Origin: Accumulibacter sp.
Lineage (GTDB): Bacteria; Pseudomonadota; Gammaproteobacteria; Burkholderiales; Rhodocyclaceae
Direction of reading: 5' to 3'
DNA: 64,000 nt
Assembly (NCBI GenBank): GCA_024235695.1
Contig: JACKLX010000002.1
Coordinates: 1-64,000, forward strand
Every line of letters begins with the position of its first letter. Within the stretch, counting starts at the first letter, position 1. The notes under the pieces were generated by a model, which saw only the letters and a program-made list of their open reading frames with translations, made no database searches and was not told the origin of the DNA. Shown piece after piece: positions 28,479-36,476 of the stretch. Both the position numbers and the translations under genes were made by a program.

Positions 28479-29660
28479 ATGGCTGGACCTGGGCGATCGC
28501 TGCTGTTCGCCCTGTGGCTGCTCGCCGGCGTGGTGTCGGCATCGGCGCAGACGTCAGCGCCAACGCCGACTGCGACTGCGACCGTGACTGCGGCACCCGA
28601 CCCGATCACCTTCGGTTACGCCGTCGAGCGCGGTGACCTGCGCACCGTCACGCGCTGGCTCGACGAGGGCTTGAACCCGGACTACGAGGCCGCGCAGGTC
28701 GGTACCGGCCTGATGGTCGCCGCCTGGTACGGCAGGGTTGAGATGATGGCACTGTTCGTCGAGCGCGGTGCCGACCTGCGGCGGAGCAACCGCAACGGTG
28801 AGCAGGCGCTGCAGCTGGCCGCCTGGGGAGGACACCTCGAAGCCGTCAGGTGGCTGCTCGAGCACGGCGCGCCGCTCGAGCGGCAGGGTAACAACTGGGG
28901 GGCGCTGCACTACGCGGTGTTCAACGGTCACCAGAAACTCGCCGAGGAGCTGATCGCTCGCGGCGCCAACGTCAACGCGCGTTCGCCGAACCTGTCGACG
29001 CCGCTGATCCTGGCGGCCCGCGAGGGTCGCGACCAGCTGGCGCGACTGTTGCTCGAGTCGGGGGCCAATCCGAAGGCGCAGAACGACTGGGGCGATACGC
29101 CGCTGACGATGGCCATGCGCTACGACCACCTGCATCTGGCGAAGATGATCTCGTCGCCGGAGGAATTCGAGATCGCCGTCAAGGCGCCGAAAGAGAGTTT
29201 CGGCGAAGCCGTTCGTTCGGCGGCGGTGCCGCCCGAGATCGACGAGATTCTCAAACAGATTCGTGCCGCCGAAGCCGAAGGCCGTTCGAGCGTCGAACTG
29301 CACCGCAAGCTGCTGGCGACCGCCAACGCCTTGCGACGCGCCAGCGCGCCGCCGGTTGCGGCGCGCCAGATGCCGCGCCCCTACGTACCGCCGTCGATGG
29401 TCATCACCGCTCGTCGCGGTCAGCCCGGTGCCGAGCGAGCGCAACTGATGGTCAACGGCAAGCCGGCCGCAGCGGCGGCGTCGAGCGGCGCGACGGCCAG
29501 CAAGCCGGCGACCGCGGGCAAGCCGGGCAGGGCGCAGCGCGAGGCCGCCGCGCAGGTGTCCGATCTGCTGCGACAGATTCGTCTCGCCGAGGGGCAGGGG
29601 CAGCCGGCCGACGAACTCCGGCAGCGGCTGTATCAGGCGGTCGAGGCCATGCAGCAGTAG
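28479..29660 (+). CDS. Secreted ankyrin-repeat protein
   Basis: 393 residues from ATG 28479, chosen because AAGGA precedes it by four bases and it opens directly with a signal peptide (LLFALWLLAGVVSASAQ); ATG 28443 and GTG 28455 are alternatives. Residues 45-225 hold about five to six ankyrin repeats (RGDLRTVTRWLDEGLNPD, GHLEAVRWLLEHGAPL, GHQKLAEELIARGANVNA, GRDQLARLLLESGANPKA). The C-terminal half is low-complexity Ala/Pro-rich with two similar helical segments (EILKQIRAAEAEGRSS and DLLRQIRLAEGQGQPA). It is likely a periplasmic protein-binding scaffold with unknown partners. Confidence 0.85.
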   Translation: MAGPGRSLLFALWLLAGVVSASAQTSAPTPTATATVTAAPDPITFGYAVERGDLRTVTRWLDEGLNPDYEAAQVGTGLMVAAWYGRVEMMALFVERGADLRRSNRNGEQALQLAAWGGHLEAVRWLLEHGAPLERQGNNWGALHYAVFNGHQKLAEELIARGANVNARSPNLSTPLILAAREGRDQLARLLLESGANPKAQNDWGDTPLTMAMRYDHLHLAKMISSPEEFEIAVKAPKESFGEAVRSAAVPPEIDEILKQIRAAEAEGRSSVELHRKLLATANALRRASAPPVAARQMPRPYVPPSMVITARRGQPGAERAQLMVNGKPAAAAASSGATASKPATAGKPGRAQREAAAQVSDLLRQIRLAEGQGQPADELRQRLYQAVEAMQQ

Positions 29661-29666
29661 CGACGT

Positions 29667-30926
29667 TCAGCCGCGTTCGACCAGGAAGCGTTCGAGCAGC
29701 CGATTGAGAAAGCGCCGACCGCGATCGCTTGGCGCGATCCGTGGCCCGCATCGCTCGATCAGCCCGTCGTCCTCGGCCTGTCGCAGTTCGTCTTCGATGC
29801 CGAGCAGCGGCAAGGACGTGCGCCGCTCGAACAGCGGCGCGTCGAAGCCGTGGATCAGGCGCAGCGCGTTCATCATGAATTCGAACGGCAGGTCGGCGGC
29901 GGCGACCCTGAACTCCTCCTGCAGCGGCGTGCCGGCGGCGACGCTGGCGAGGTATTGCTCGGGGCGCTTCCAGCGCATCTGGCGGACGACGCGGTCGTGC
30001 AGCGTCAGCTTGCTGTGCGCGCCGGCGCCAATTCCGAGGTAGTCGCCGAATTGCCAGTAGTTGAGGTTGTGCTGGCAGTGCTGGCCGGGGCGCGCGAACG
30101 CCGAGGTCTCGTAATGGTCGTAGCCGGCAGCCGCCAGCCTCGCCTCGATCGCATCCTGCATGTCCGCACAGGCATCGTCTGCCGGCAGCGGCGGCGGCCG
30201 GGCGGCGAAAGCGGTGTTCGGTTCGATCGTCAGTTGATAGCACGACAGGTGCGGCGGCGCGAAGGACAGCGCGGCGTCGATGTCGGCCAGCGCCTGGTCG
30301 ACGGTCTGGCCGGGCAGGCCGTAGATCAGATCGAGGTTGAAATTTTCGAAGTGCCGCCCGGCGAGGGCGATCGCCTGCCGCGCCTGGTGATCGTCGTGGG
30401 CGCGGTCGAGCGCCTCGAGGTGGCGCCGGTCGAAGCTCTGGATTCCGATCGACAGGCGGTTGACGCCGGCGGCGCGAAAGGCGGCGAACTTGTCGGCGTC
30501 GGCGCTCGCCGGATTGGCCTCGAGGGTGATCTCGGCACTCGGCAGGAGTGGAAGGCGACTGCGCAGGGCGGCCAGCAGGCGGTCGACCGCTTCGCCGGAG
30601 AGCAGGCTGGGCGTGCCGCCGCCGAAGAAGACGCTGTCCACGCGGCGCCCCCAGATCATCGGCAGCGCCGATTCGAGGTCGGCAAGCAGCGCCGCCAGGT
30701 AGTCGTCCTCGGGGATCGCCGGCGTTTCCTCGCCGTCGCCCGAGGTCGGCAGGGCGTGCGAGTTGAAATCGCAGTAGGGGCACTTGCGCACGCACCAGGG
30801 AACGTGTACGTACAGTGACAGCGGCGGTGGCGTACGAAAGGCGATCTCGCCGCGCCTTGCCGATAGTGGCTGCGAGCCCTGTTGCGGGACCAGCGGGATG
30901 ACCTTGCGGCCGCTCCGCGCCGGCAT
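29667..30926 (-). CDS. hemW: Radical SAM protein HemW (heme chaperone)
   Basis: 419 residues. VHVPWCVRKCPYCDFNSH supplies the Cx3Cx2C cluster motif, followed by FFGGGTPSLLS, the ANPASADADKF stretch, SIGIQSFDRRHL and DLIYGLPGQTV. HemW, long annotated as anaerobic coproporphyrinogen oxidase-like, binds and transfers heme. Its ATG overlaps the rdgB stop (TGATG), and it is the last gene of the kinase-phosphatase-rph-rdgB-hemW run. Confidence 0.94.
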   Translation of the reverse strand: MPARSGRKVIPLVPQQGSQPLSARRGEIAFRTPPPLSLYVHVPWCVRKCPYCDFNSHALPTSGDGEETPAIPEDDYLAALLADLESALPMIWGRRVDSVFFGGGTPSLLSGEAVDRLLAALRSRLPLLPSAEITLEANPASADADKFAAFRAAGVNRLSIGIQSFDRRHLEALDRAHDDHQARQAIALAGRHFENFNLDLIYGLPGQTVDQALADIDAALSFAPPHLSCYQLTIEPNTAFAARPPPLPADDACADMQDAIEARLAAAGYDHYETSAFARPGQHCQHNLNYWQFGDYLGIGAGAHSKLTLHDRVVRQMRWKRPEQYLASVAAGTPLQEEFRVAAADLPFEFMMNALRLIHGFDAPLFERRTSLPLLGIEDELRQAEDDGLIERCGPRIAPSDRGRRFLNRLLERFLVERG

Positions 30927-31513
30927 CAGCGCCGTGCCAGCAGGCGCTCGACGAGTCTGGCCAGCGCCTGGCCGCGATGCGAGCGGCGGTTCTTTTCGGC
31001 GGCGTCGAGTTCGGCGGCGCTCTTGTCGAGTTCGCCGATGTAGAACAGCGGATCGTAGCCGAAACCGTCGTCACCGCGTGCGGCCGGCAGGATTTCGCCG
31101 TGCCATTCGCCCTCGGCGATGATCGGCTGCGGGTCGTCGGCGTGGCGAACGAAGACGATCAGCGAAACGAAGTGCGCCGAGCGCCGGCAGTTGTCGCCGA
31201 GTTCGGCGAGCAGTTTCTGGTTGTTGCGGGCATCGGATTTCGGTTCGCCGGCGTAGCGTGCCGACTGCACTCCCGGCGCGCCGCCGAGGGCGTCCACGCA
31301 TAGTCCGGAGTCGTCGGCCAGCGCCGGCAGGCCGGATAGCCTGGCGGCGTGGCGGGCCTTGGCCAGCGCGTTCTCGACGAAGGTGCAGTGCGGCTCTTCG
31401 GCCTCGGGGATGGCGAGCTGACCCTGGGCGACGAGTTCCCAGCCGAGCGGCGCGAGGATCGCGTCGAGCTCCTTGAGTTTCTTGACGTTGTTCGAGGCGA
31501 GGACCAGTTTCAT
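30926..31513 (-). CDS. rdgB: RdgB/HAM1 non-canonical purine NTP pyrophosphatase
   Basis: 195 residues from ATG 31513, overlapping the rph stop. [58 protein letters not shown] and [10 protein letters not shown] are the family hallmarks. It hydrolyses ITP, dITP and XTP to keep them out of nucleic acids. Confidence 0.97.
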   Translation of the reverse strand: MKLVLASNNVKKLKELDAILAPLGWELVAQGQLAIPEAEEPHCTFVENALAKARHAARLSGLPALADDSGLCVDALGGAPGVQSARYAGEPKSDARNNQKLLAELGDNCRRSAHFVSLIVFVRHADDPQPIIAEGEWHGEILPAARGDDGFGYDPLFYIGELDKSAAELDAAEKNRRSHRGQALARLVERLLARR

Positions 31514-32226
31514 ATTCCCAGCGACGCCTTCTGGTGGGCGATCAGACGACCGATGCCGGCGTCGGCGAGGTCGAGCAGTTCGCTCATCTGCTGACGCGTG
31601 AAGGGTTCGCCCTCGGCCGTCCCCTGCACCTCGACGATGCCGCCGCTGCCGGTCATCACGACGTTCATGTCGGTATCGCAGTTGGCGTCCTCGGCGTAGT
31701 CGAGGTCGAGCACGGCGATGCCGTTGTAGATCCCGACCGAGACCGCTGCGACGTGATCGCGCAGCGGGTTGCTGGCCAGCTTGCCCTTGCTCAAGAGCTG
31801 TTCGCAGGCGTCGTTGAGGGCCAGCCAGGCGCCGGTGATCGCCGCGCAACGCGTGCCGCCGTCGGCCTGCAGGACGTCGCAATCGAGCGTGATCTGGCGT
31901 TCGCCGAGGGCCTTGAGGTCGGTTACCGCGCGCAGCGCGCGGCCGATCAGCCGCTGGATTTCCTGCGTGCGGCCACTCTGCTTGCCCTTGGCGGCTTCGC
32001 GGCCGGTGCGGGTGTGCGTCGAGCGCGGCAGCATGCCGTATTCGGCGGTCACCCAACCCTGGCCGGCGCCCCGCAGGAAGGGCGGCACCGATTCCTCGAT
32101 GCTGGCCGTGCATAGCACGCGCGTGTCGCCCATTTCGATCAGCACCGAGCCTTCAGCGTGGCGGGTGAAGCGGCGCGCGAGGCGGACGTTGCGCAGCTGC
32201 GAGGGTTGACGGTGGCTGGGGCGCAT
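31510..32226 (-). CDS. rph: Ribonuclease PH
   Basis: 238 residues, full length. [67 protein letters not shown] and the C-terminal [16 protein letters not shown] all match RNase PH, which trims tRNA 3' ends using phosphate. It overlaps rdgB downstream by four bases and follows the phosphatase gene by 16 bases. Confidence 0.97.
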   Translation of the reverse strand: MRPSHRQPSQLRNVRLARRFTRHAEGSVLIEMGDTRVLCTASIEESVPPFLRGAGQGWVTAEYGMLPRSTHTRTGREAAKGKQSGRTQEIQRLIGRALRAVTDLKALGERQITLDCDVLQADGGTRCAAITGAWLALNDACEQLLSKGKLASNPLRDHVAAVSVGIYNGIAVLDLDYAEDANCDTDMNVVMTGSGGIVEVQGTAEGEPFTRQQMSELLDLADAGIGRLIAHQKASLGI

Positions 32227-32242
32227 GCGGTTTCCTGTGGGC

Positions 32243-33163
32243 TTATTTCGAATACTTTTGGATGGTCGAGCGGATCTCTTCGATCGCCAGCTCGATTTCC
32301 TCGTCGGAGAGCTCGGTCTTGTGGCCGCCGTGGTGCCCGAAGCCGGTCATGCGGGTTGTGACCGTGTCGCGGGCCATCGACTTGGTCGAGATCAGGCTGC
32401 TGCCGCCGCTGCTCTCGTCGACGTAGGTATCCTGCCAGCGTACGGCGATCATCGACAGGTTGTCGGCGTGCGGACCGCCGCGCGTTTCGGCCTGGCCGAG
32501 CAGGACCGGTACGGCGCGCATCAGGTTGGCCGTCTTCAGCGTTGCCGCCAGCATCTCGCCGGGCAGACCGCTCCAGACGCCATCGGTGCACAGCACCAGC
32601 ACGTCTTCGGCTTCCAGCGTCATCTTGCGCGAAAACTCGATCTCCGGTGTCTGCTGGCCGCCGAGGCAGCCGTAGATCTTGTTGCGATCGGGATGATCGT
32701 GCACCTGATCTTCAGTGATGACGCCCTGCTCGACCAGCAGGCGGACGCGTGAATGATCCTTGGTTTGCGCCAGCACCCGGCCCTTGCGCATCAGGTACAG
32801 GCGCGAATCGCCCGAGTGCGCCCAGTAGGCGATGTTGTTCTGGATGATGCAGGCGACGCAGGTGGTGCGCGGCGAATCGAGCAGATGGTGCTTGCCGGCG
32901 AAGTCGAGAATGCCGCGGTGGCCGTTGAGCATTCCCGTCTGCAGGAACAGGAAGGGATCGCGAATGCGCGTCTTGACCTCGCGCTGGAAAGCCTCGGTCA
33001 AGGTCTGCACGGCGATCTGCGCCGCCACCTCGCCATAGTAATGACCGCCCATGCCGTCGGCGACGACCATCAGCAGGCTGTCGCGCGAGTAGCAGTGCGC
33101 CAGGCGGTCTTCGTTGTTGGCGCGCCTGCCGGTGCGGCTTTCCTGATAAATGGTGAATTTCAT
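32243..33163 (-). CDS. PP2C-family Ser/Thr protein phosphatase
   Basis: 306 residues. [45 protein letters not shown] and ADNLSMIAV give the metal-coordinating Asp residues of PP2C phosphatases. The last 50 residues are Ser/Gly/His-rich (HHGGH), then acidic. Its ATG overlaps the kinase stop by four bases (ATGA), so it should act on the same phosphoproteins as that kinase or on the kinase itself. Confidence 0.93.
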   Translation of the reverse strand: MKFTIYQESRTGRRANNEDRLAHCYSRDSLLMVVADGMGGHYYGEVAAQIAVQTLTEAFQREVKTRIRDPFLFLQTGMLNGHRGILDFAGKHHLLDSPRTTCVACIIQNNIAYWAHSGDSRLYLMRKGRVLAQTKDHSRVRLLVEQGVITEDQVHDHPDRNKIYGCLGGQQTPEIEFSRKMTLEAEDVLVLCTDGVWSGLPGEMLAATLKTANLMRAVPVLLGQAETRGGPHADNLSMIAVRWQDTYVDESSGGSSLISTKSMARDTVTTRMTGFGHHGGHKTELSDEEIELAIEEIRSTIQKYSK

Positions 33164-34122
33164 GAGTTGCGAGATCTCTTCAGTTTGCCGACCACCTGGT
33201 CGAGCCAGTTTTCCTTCGGCGGCGGTGGCGACGGCGCGACGACCGGCTCGGTCAGCGCCTTCTGCAGCGCGAATACGCTCTGCGGCCGATAGCGATGGTT
33301 CAGGCACAGGCACCAGTCGATGGTCTCCAGCAACTGGTCGGAGTACTGACCCTCCCAGCGAACCATCGCCGGCGCCAGACGGTCCTTTTCGAGGCGGCTG
33401 TCGGCGGCTTGCGGCGTGCTGCCCGAAATGCACGCATACATCGACGCGCCGACGCTGTAGATGTCGCTCCACGGGCCGAGCAGTTCGCGCTGGTTGTAGT
33501 GCTCCGGCGACGCGAAGCCGGGAGTGTACATCGGCTTGAGCATCGGCGTATCGCAGGCCAGCGTCTGGCGCGCGGCGCCAAAGTCGATCAGCACCGGCAC
33601 ATGGTTGTTGCGCATGTAGATGTTCGATGGCTTGAGGTCGAGATGCAGCAGGCGGTGCGAGTGCACTTCGCGCAGGCCGTTGAGCATCTTGGTGAACACG
33701 TTGCGGATGAAGTTCTCGGTGACGCCGGCCCGGTTCTTCTGGATCAGCTCCTGAAGCGTGCGGCCGTGTTCGTACTCCATGACCATGTACACCGTGTCGT
33801 TGGCGCGAAAGAAATTCAGCACCCGGATGACGTTCGGATGCGAAAGGCCGGCCAGCGCGCGGCCCTCCTCGAAAAAACATTTCATCCCGTAGCGGAAGGC
33901 CGGCAGATGGTCTTCGGCGATTACCGGCGCCGTCCGGCCTTCACCGCGCAGGGCCAGGGTATTGGGCAGGTACTCCTTGATCGCGACGCGCTTCCCTTGA
34001 CTGTCCGTGGCGACATAGACGATCGAAAACCCCCCCAGGGAAAGTTGATGTTCGATGCAATATTCATCGAGCTGAAACGCAGCGGGGAGGGGGTGGTTCG
34101 CTTGTTGCACCATCGGTGTCAA
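33160..34122 (-). CDS. Hanks-type Ser/Thr protein kinase
   Basis: 320 residues. The kinase lobes are clear: LSLGGFSIVYVA (glycine loop), VAIKEYLP (ATP lysine), VYMVMEYEHGRTL (hinge), LLHLDLKPSNIYMR (catalytic loop), LIDFGAAR (DFG) and GFASPEHY (APE-like). The catalytic loop has HLD instead of HRD; the Asp is kept, so activity is likely but not dependent on activation-loop phosphorylation in the usual way. After a PPPPK linker it ends in basic residues with no membrane anchor. It leads the operon with PP2C, rph, rdgB and hemW and diverges from yicC across 94 bases. Confidence 0.93.
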   Translation of the reverse strand: MTPMVQQANHPLPAAFQLDEYCIEHQLSLGGFSIVYVATDSQGKRVAIKEYLPNTLALRGEGRTAPVIAEDHLPAFRYGMKCFFEEGRALAGLSHPNVIRVLNFFRANDTVYMVMEYEHGRTLQELIQKNRAGVTENFIRNVFTKMLNGLREVHSHRLLHLDLKPSNIYMRNNHVPVLIDFGAARQTLACDTPMLKPMYTPGFASPEHYNQRELLGPWSDIYSVGASMYACISGSTPQAADSRLEKDRLAPAMVRWEGQYSDQLLETIDWCLCLNHRYRPQSVFALQKALTEPVVAPSPPPPKENWLDQVVGKLKRSRNS

Positions 34123-34216
34123 GGCTATTATTCAGAGTGTCGGCCATTGTCCGGTCTTTGGGGGTGGGCTGTAAAGCCGGCGACATGCCCACCACCATCC
34201 ACACGTCAGGATTCAG

Positions 34217-35083
34217 ATGATCTACAGTATGACCGGCTATGCTGCCACGACGCGTGCCGTCGATGGTGGTGTACTTCACATTGAGCTGAAAAGTGTCAAC
34301 TCCCGCTACCTGGATTATCAGTTCCGCATCTGCGACGAGTTGCGCATCGTCGAACCGGCACTGCGCGAACTGATCGGCACGCGCGTCGCCCGTGGCAAGC
34401 TGGAGTGTCGGCTCAGCTTCGTCGCCGCGAGCGGCGCCGGAAAACAGGCCAGCCTCAACGCCGAACTGCTCGCGCACCTGAAGACCTTCGACAGCCAGAT
34501 TCGCGATGCGTTGCCGCTGGCCGCGCCGTTGGCGGTCAGCGACGTGTTGCGCTGGCCGGGCATTTTCGGCGACGACGGGCTGGACATCGAGACCGCCGCT
34601 CCGGCCTGCCTGGCGCTGGCCAGCGACGCGCTCGACGAGTTCGCCGCCAGTCGCCAGCGCGAAGGCGAGAAGCTGTCCGCCGTCATCCGCCAAAAGGTCG
34701 CCAGCATGCGCGCGCTGCTGCGCGACGTCGAACCACGCATCCCGGCCGCACTCGCCGCTTTCGACGACAGGCTCCGGCAGCGCCTGCGCGACGCCGTCGA
34801 CACCGTCGACGACGACCGCCTGCGGCAGGAAGTGGCGGTCTTCGCCGCACGCATCGACGTCGCCGAGGAACTGGCGCGGCTGTCGACCCACCTCGACGAG
34901 GTCGAGCGCGTGCTGAGCACCGGCGGCGCCAGCGGCAAGCGCCTGGATTTCCTGATGCAGGAACTGAATCGCGAAGCGAATACCTTCGGCTCGAAGTCGC
35001 TGGTCGCCGAACTGTCGCAACTGGCGATCGAGTTCAAGATCCTGATCGAGCAGATGCGCGAGCAGGTGCAGAACATCGAATAG
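34217..35083 (+). CDS. yicC: YicC family endoribonuclease-like protein
   Basis: 288 residues. MIYSMTGYAATTRAV, ELKSVNSRYLDYQFRI at the N terminus and GKRLDFLMQELNREANTFGSKS near the C terminus are the conserved YicC blocks. E. coli YicC is an RNase implicated in RyhB turnover. In many betaproteobacteria gmk follows; here an accessory region begins instead. Confidence 0.95.
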   Translation: MIYSMTGYAATTRAVDGGVLHIELKSVNSRYLDYQFRICDELRIVEPALRELIGTRVARGKLECRLSFVAASGAGKQASLNAELLAHLKTFDSQIRDALPLAAPLAVSDVLRWPGIFGDDGLDIETAAPACLALASDALDEFAASRQREGEKLSAVIRQKVASMRALLRDVEPRIPAALAAFDDRLRQRLRDAVDTVDDDRLRQEVAVFAARIDVAEELARLSTHLDEVERVLSTGGASGKRLDFLMQELNREANTFGSKSLVAELSQLAIEFKILIEQMREQVQNIE

Positions 35084-35395
35084 TCCCGTCGTACCGTCAC
35101 GGCGCCGGGGCCCGCGCAGGCCCAGTTTCCTTCACCTTGCAGCGCTTACCTCAGCGCCAACTTCGCCGCCGTTTGGTGCCGCCAGACTGGTGTGTACTTG
35201 CGCAGCCGTTAACACGGGGTTCGCCCGCTCGATCCGCTGCACAGCAGGCACACAAGAATCGTGGCGTGGATTGCCAACAAGGCCGCTATCGAGCAGCCGA
35301 CGGACGAGCGAGCCGGTCCGCGCCTGGTGAAGGGCAGCCGGAAATGACGGCACCCCCGCACCGTGCAAGTGCATTGCCCTCACTAGAGAACTTCT
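35084..35395. other. Gene-free start of the accessory region
   Basis: Between yicC and the toxin gene. No frame reads as protein and no promoter of high quality was seen. It may contain the junction where accessory DNA joined the chromosome, but no direct repeat was recognised by eye. Confidence 0.4.
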
Positions 35396-35411
35396 GTAAC
35401 CTTTACGTTAC
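35396..35411 (+). promoter_or_regulatory. Inverted repeat, likely operator of the toxin-antitoxin operon
   Basis: GTAAC (35396-35400), a 6-base spacer and GTTAC (35407-35411) form a perfect palindrome ending six bases before the toxin start. Type II antitoxins bind palindromes at this position to repress their own operon. Confidence 0.5.
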
Positions 35412-35417
35412 GAACTC

Positions 35418-35744
35418 TTGTTTGACATTCTCGACTATCTGACGGAAGACGGCCGCGACCCGTTCAAGGAGTGGCTGGCAGGTTTGGCAGACCGGCGGGC
35501 ACGCGCGCGGGTGGCCGTTCGGGTCCAAAGGATGGCTGGCGGCAACTTCGGCGACCACAAGCCGCTGAGCGATGGGGTGTGGGAACTGAAGATAGACCAC
35601 GGCCCCGGCTACCGGGTGTATTACGCTCAGGCCGGCCGCCGAGTGCTGTTGCTGCTGGTCGGTGGTGACAAGCGCCGGCAGCAAGCCGACATTGCAACCG
35701 CCGTCCGCCACTGGCAAGACTGGCAAGAGAGGAACGCACAATGA
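35418..35744 (+). CDS. RelE/ParE-superfamily toxin (addiction-module killer, HigB-like)
   Basis: 108 residues, started at TTG 35418; the frame is closed just upstream, so no other start is possible. DPFKEWLAGLADRRARARVAVRVQRMAGGNFGDHKPLSDGVWELKID and then GPGYRVYYAQAGRRVLLLLVGGDK match the family of putative addiction-module killer proteins (TIGR02683 type), which cut mRNA at the ribosome. The antitoxin gene follows with an ATGA overlap. Confidence 0.88.
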   Translation: MFDILDYLTEDGRDPFKEWLAGLADRRARARVAVRVQRMAGGNFGDHKPLSDGVWELKIDHGPGYRVYYAQAGRRVLLLLVGGDKRRQQADIATAVRHWQDWQERNAQ

Positions 35745-36058
35745 AAGCTGCCCGCTCCCACGATGACGCAATGGTGGAGCTGCTTCGCGAAGACCCGGCC
35801 TTTGCCGATGAATACCTGGCGGCCGCGCTGGAAGAAGCGGAAGAACCCGGCGGCCGGCAAGCGCTGTTGCGCGCCCTGCGTCATGTCGCCCAAGCGCAAG
35901 GCATGGAGGAAGTGGCACAACGCGCCGGCCTGCGCCGTGAAAGCCTTTACCGTGCGCTGTCTCCCAAGGGGAATCCGACACTTGAAACGCTGCTGGCGGT
36001 CCTCTCCGCTGCCGGTCTGCGCCTGGCGGTGGCGCGACGGGGGGAACACCCAGCCTGA
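35741..36058 (+). CDS. HigA-like antitoxin (addiction-module antidote)
   Basis: 105 residues. DDAMVELLREDPAFADEYL is the N-terminal segment and GMEEVAQRAGLRRESLYRALSPKGNPTLETLLAVL the Cro/HTH domain of TIGR02684-type antidote proteins. It neutralises the overlapping toxin and likely binds the palindrome at 35396-35411. Confidence 0.88.
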   Translation: MKAARSHDDAMVELLREDPAFADEYLAAALEEAEEPGGRQALLRALRHVAQAQGMEEVAQRAGLRRESLYRALSPKGNPTLETLLAVLSAAGLRLAVARRGEHPA

Positions 36059-36476
36059 CCGAGCTTTGCCGCGTCTGTCCCGACGGCGAGAAAACCGAGC
36101 GCCTTCACCCGGCTGGTTTGGCACCGCAATGCAACCGGTAATCGCTCGGCGCTCCTCGCGCGCGCCGCCGTGCAGCTGACCTTGCCTTGATCGGAATGTC
36201 AGATCAGGAAGCCAAGATGGCGACGACCAAGGATGGAGAGAGTCGGTGTCAGCGATCCAACCCGCGAATCGGACCTGTTGCCAACATCGACTTCTTGCGC
36301 GTGCTGACTCGAGGTGACGCTCGGCGTCTGCACGACATTGCCTATCGCGCGTGGCTGGCCGTGGCGCCGGTCGCCGCGCTTTACGTGCCCATAGCCGCGG
36401 CGTAGCCTTCCGGCGTGCGAATGGCCTGTGATCCACACAGGTGGTCGCCCCTGGCAGCTCGCGAAGAAGGGCGCGA
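36059..36476. other. Stretch between the antitoxin and the STAND gene
   Basis: 418 bases. A plus-strand frame from 36187 to 36405 (72 codons) is open but matches no family I recognise and has a weak ribosome site. The right end supplies an AAGG ribosome site for the STAND gene. Confidence 0.35.

Noticed and set aside
36187-36405. A 72-codon frame upstream of the STAND gene as a partner gene
   Set aside because: Weak start, no recognisable family, and no overlap with either neighbour; left as unassigned.
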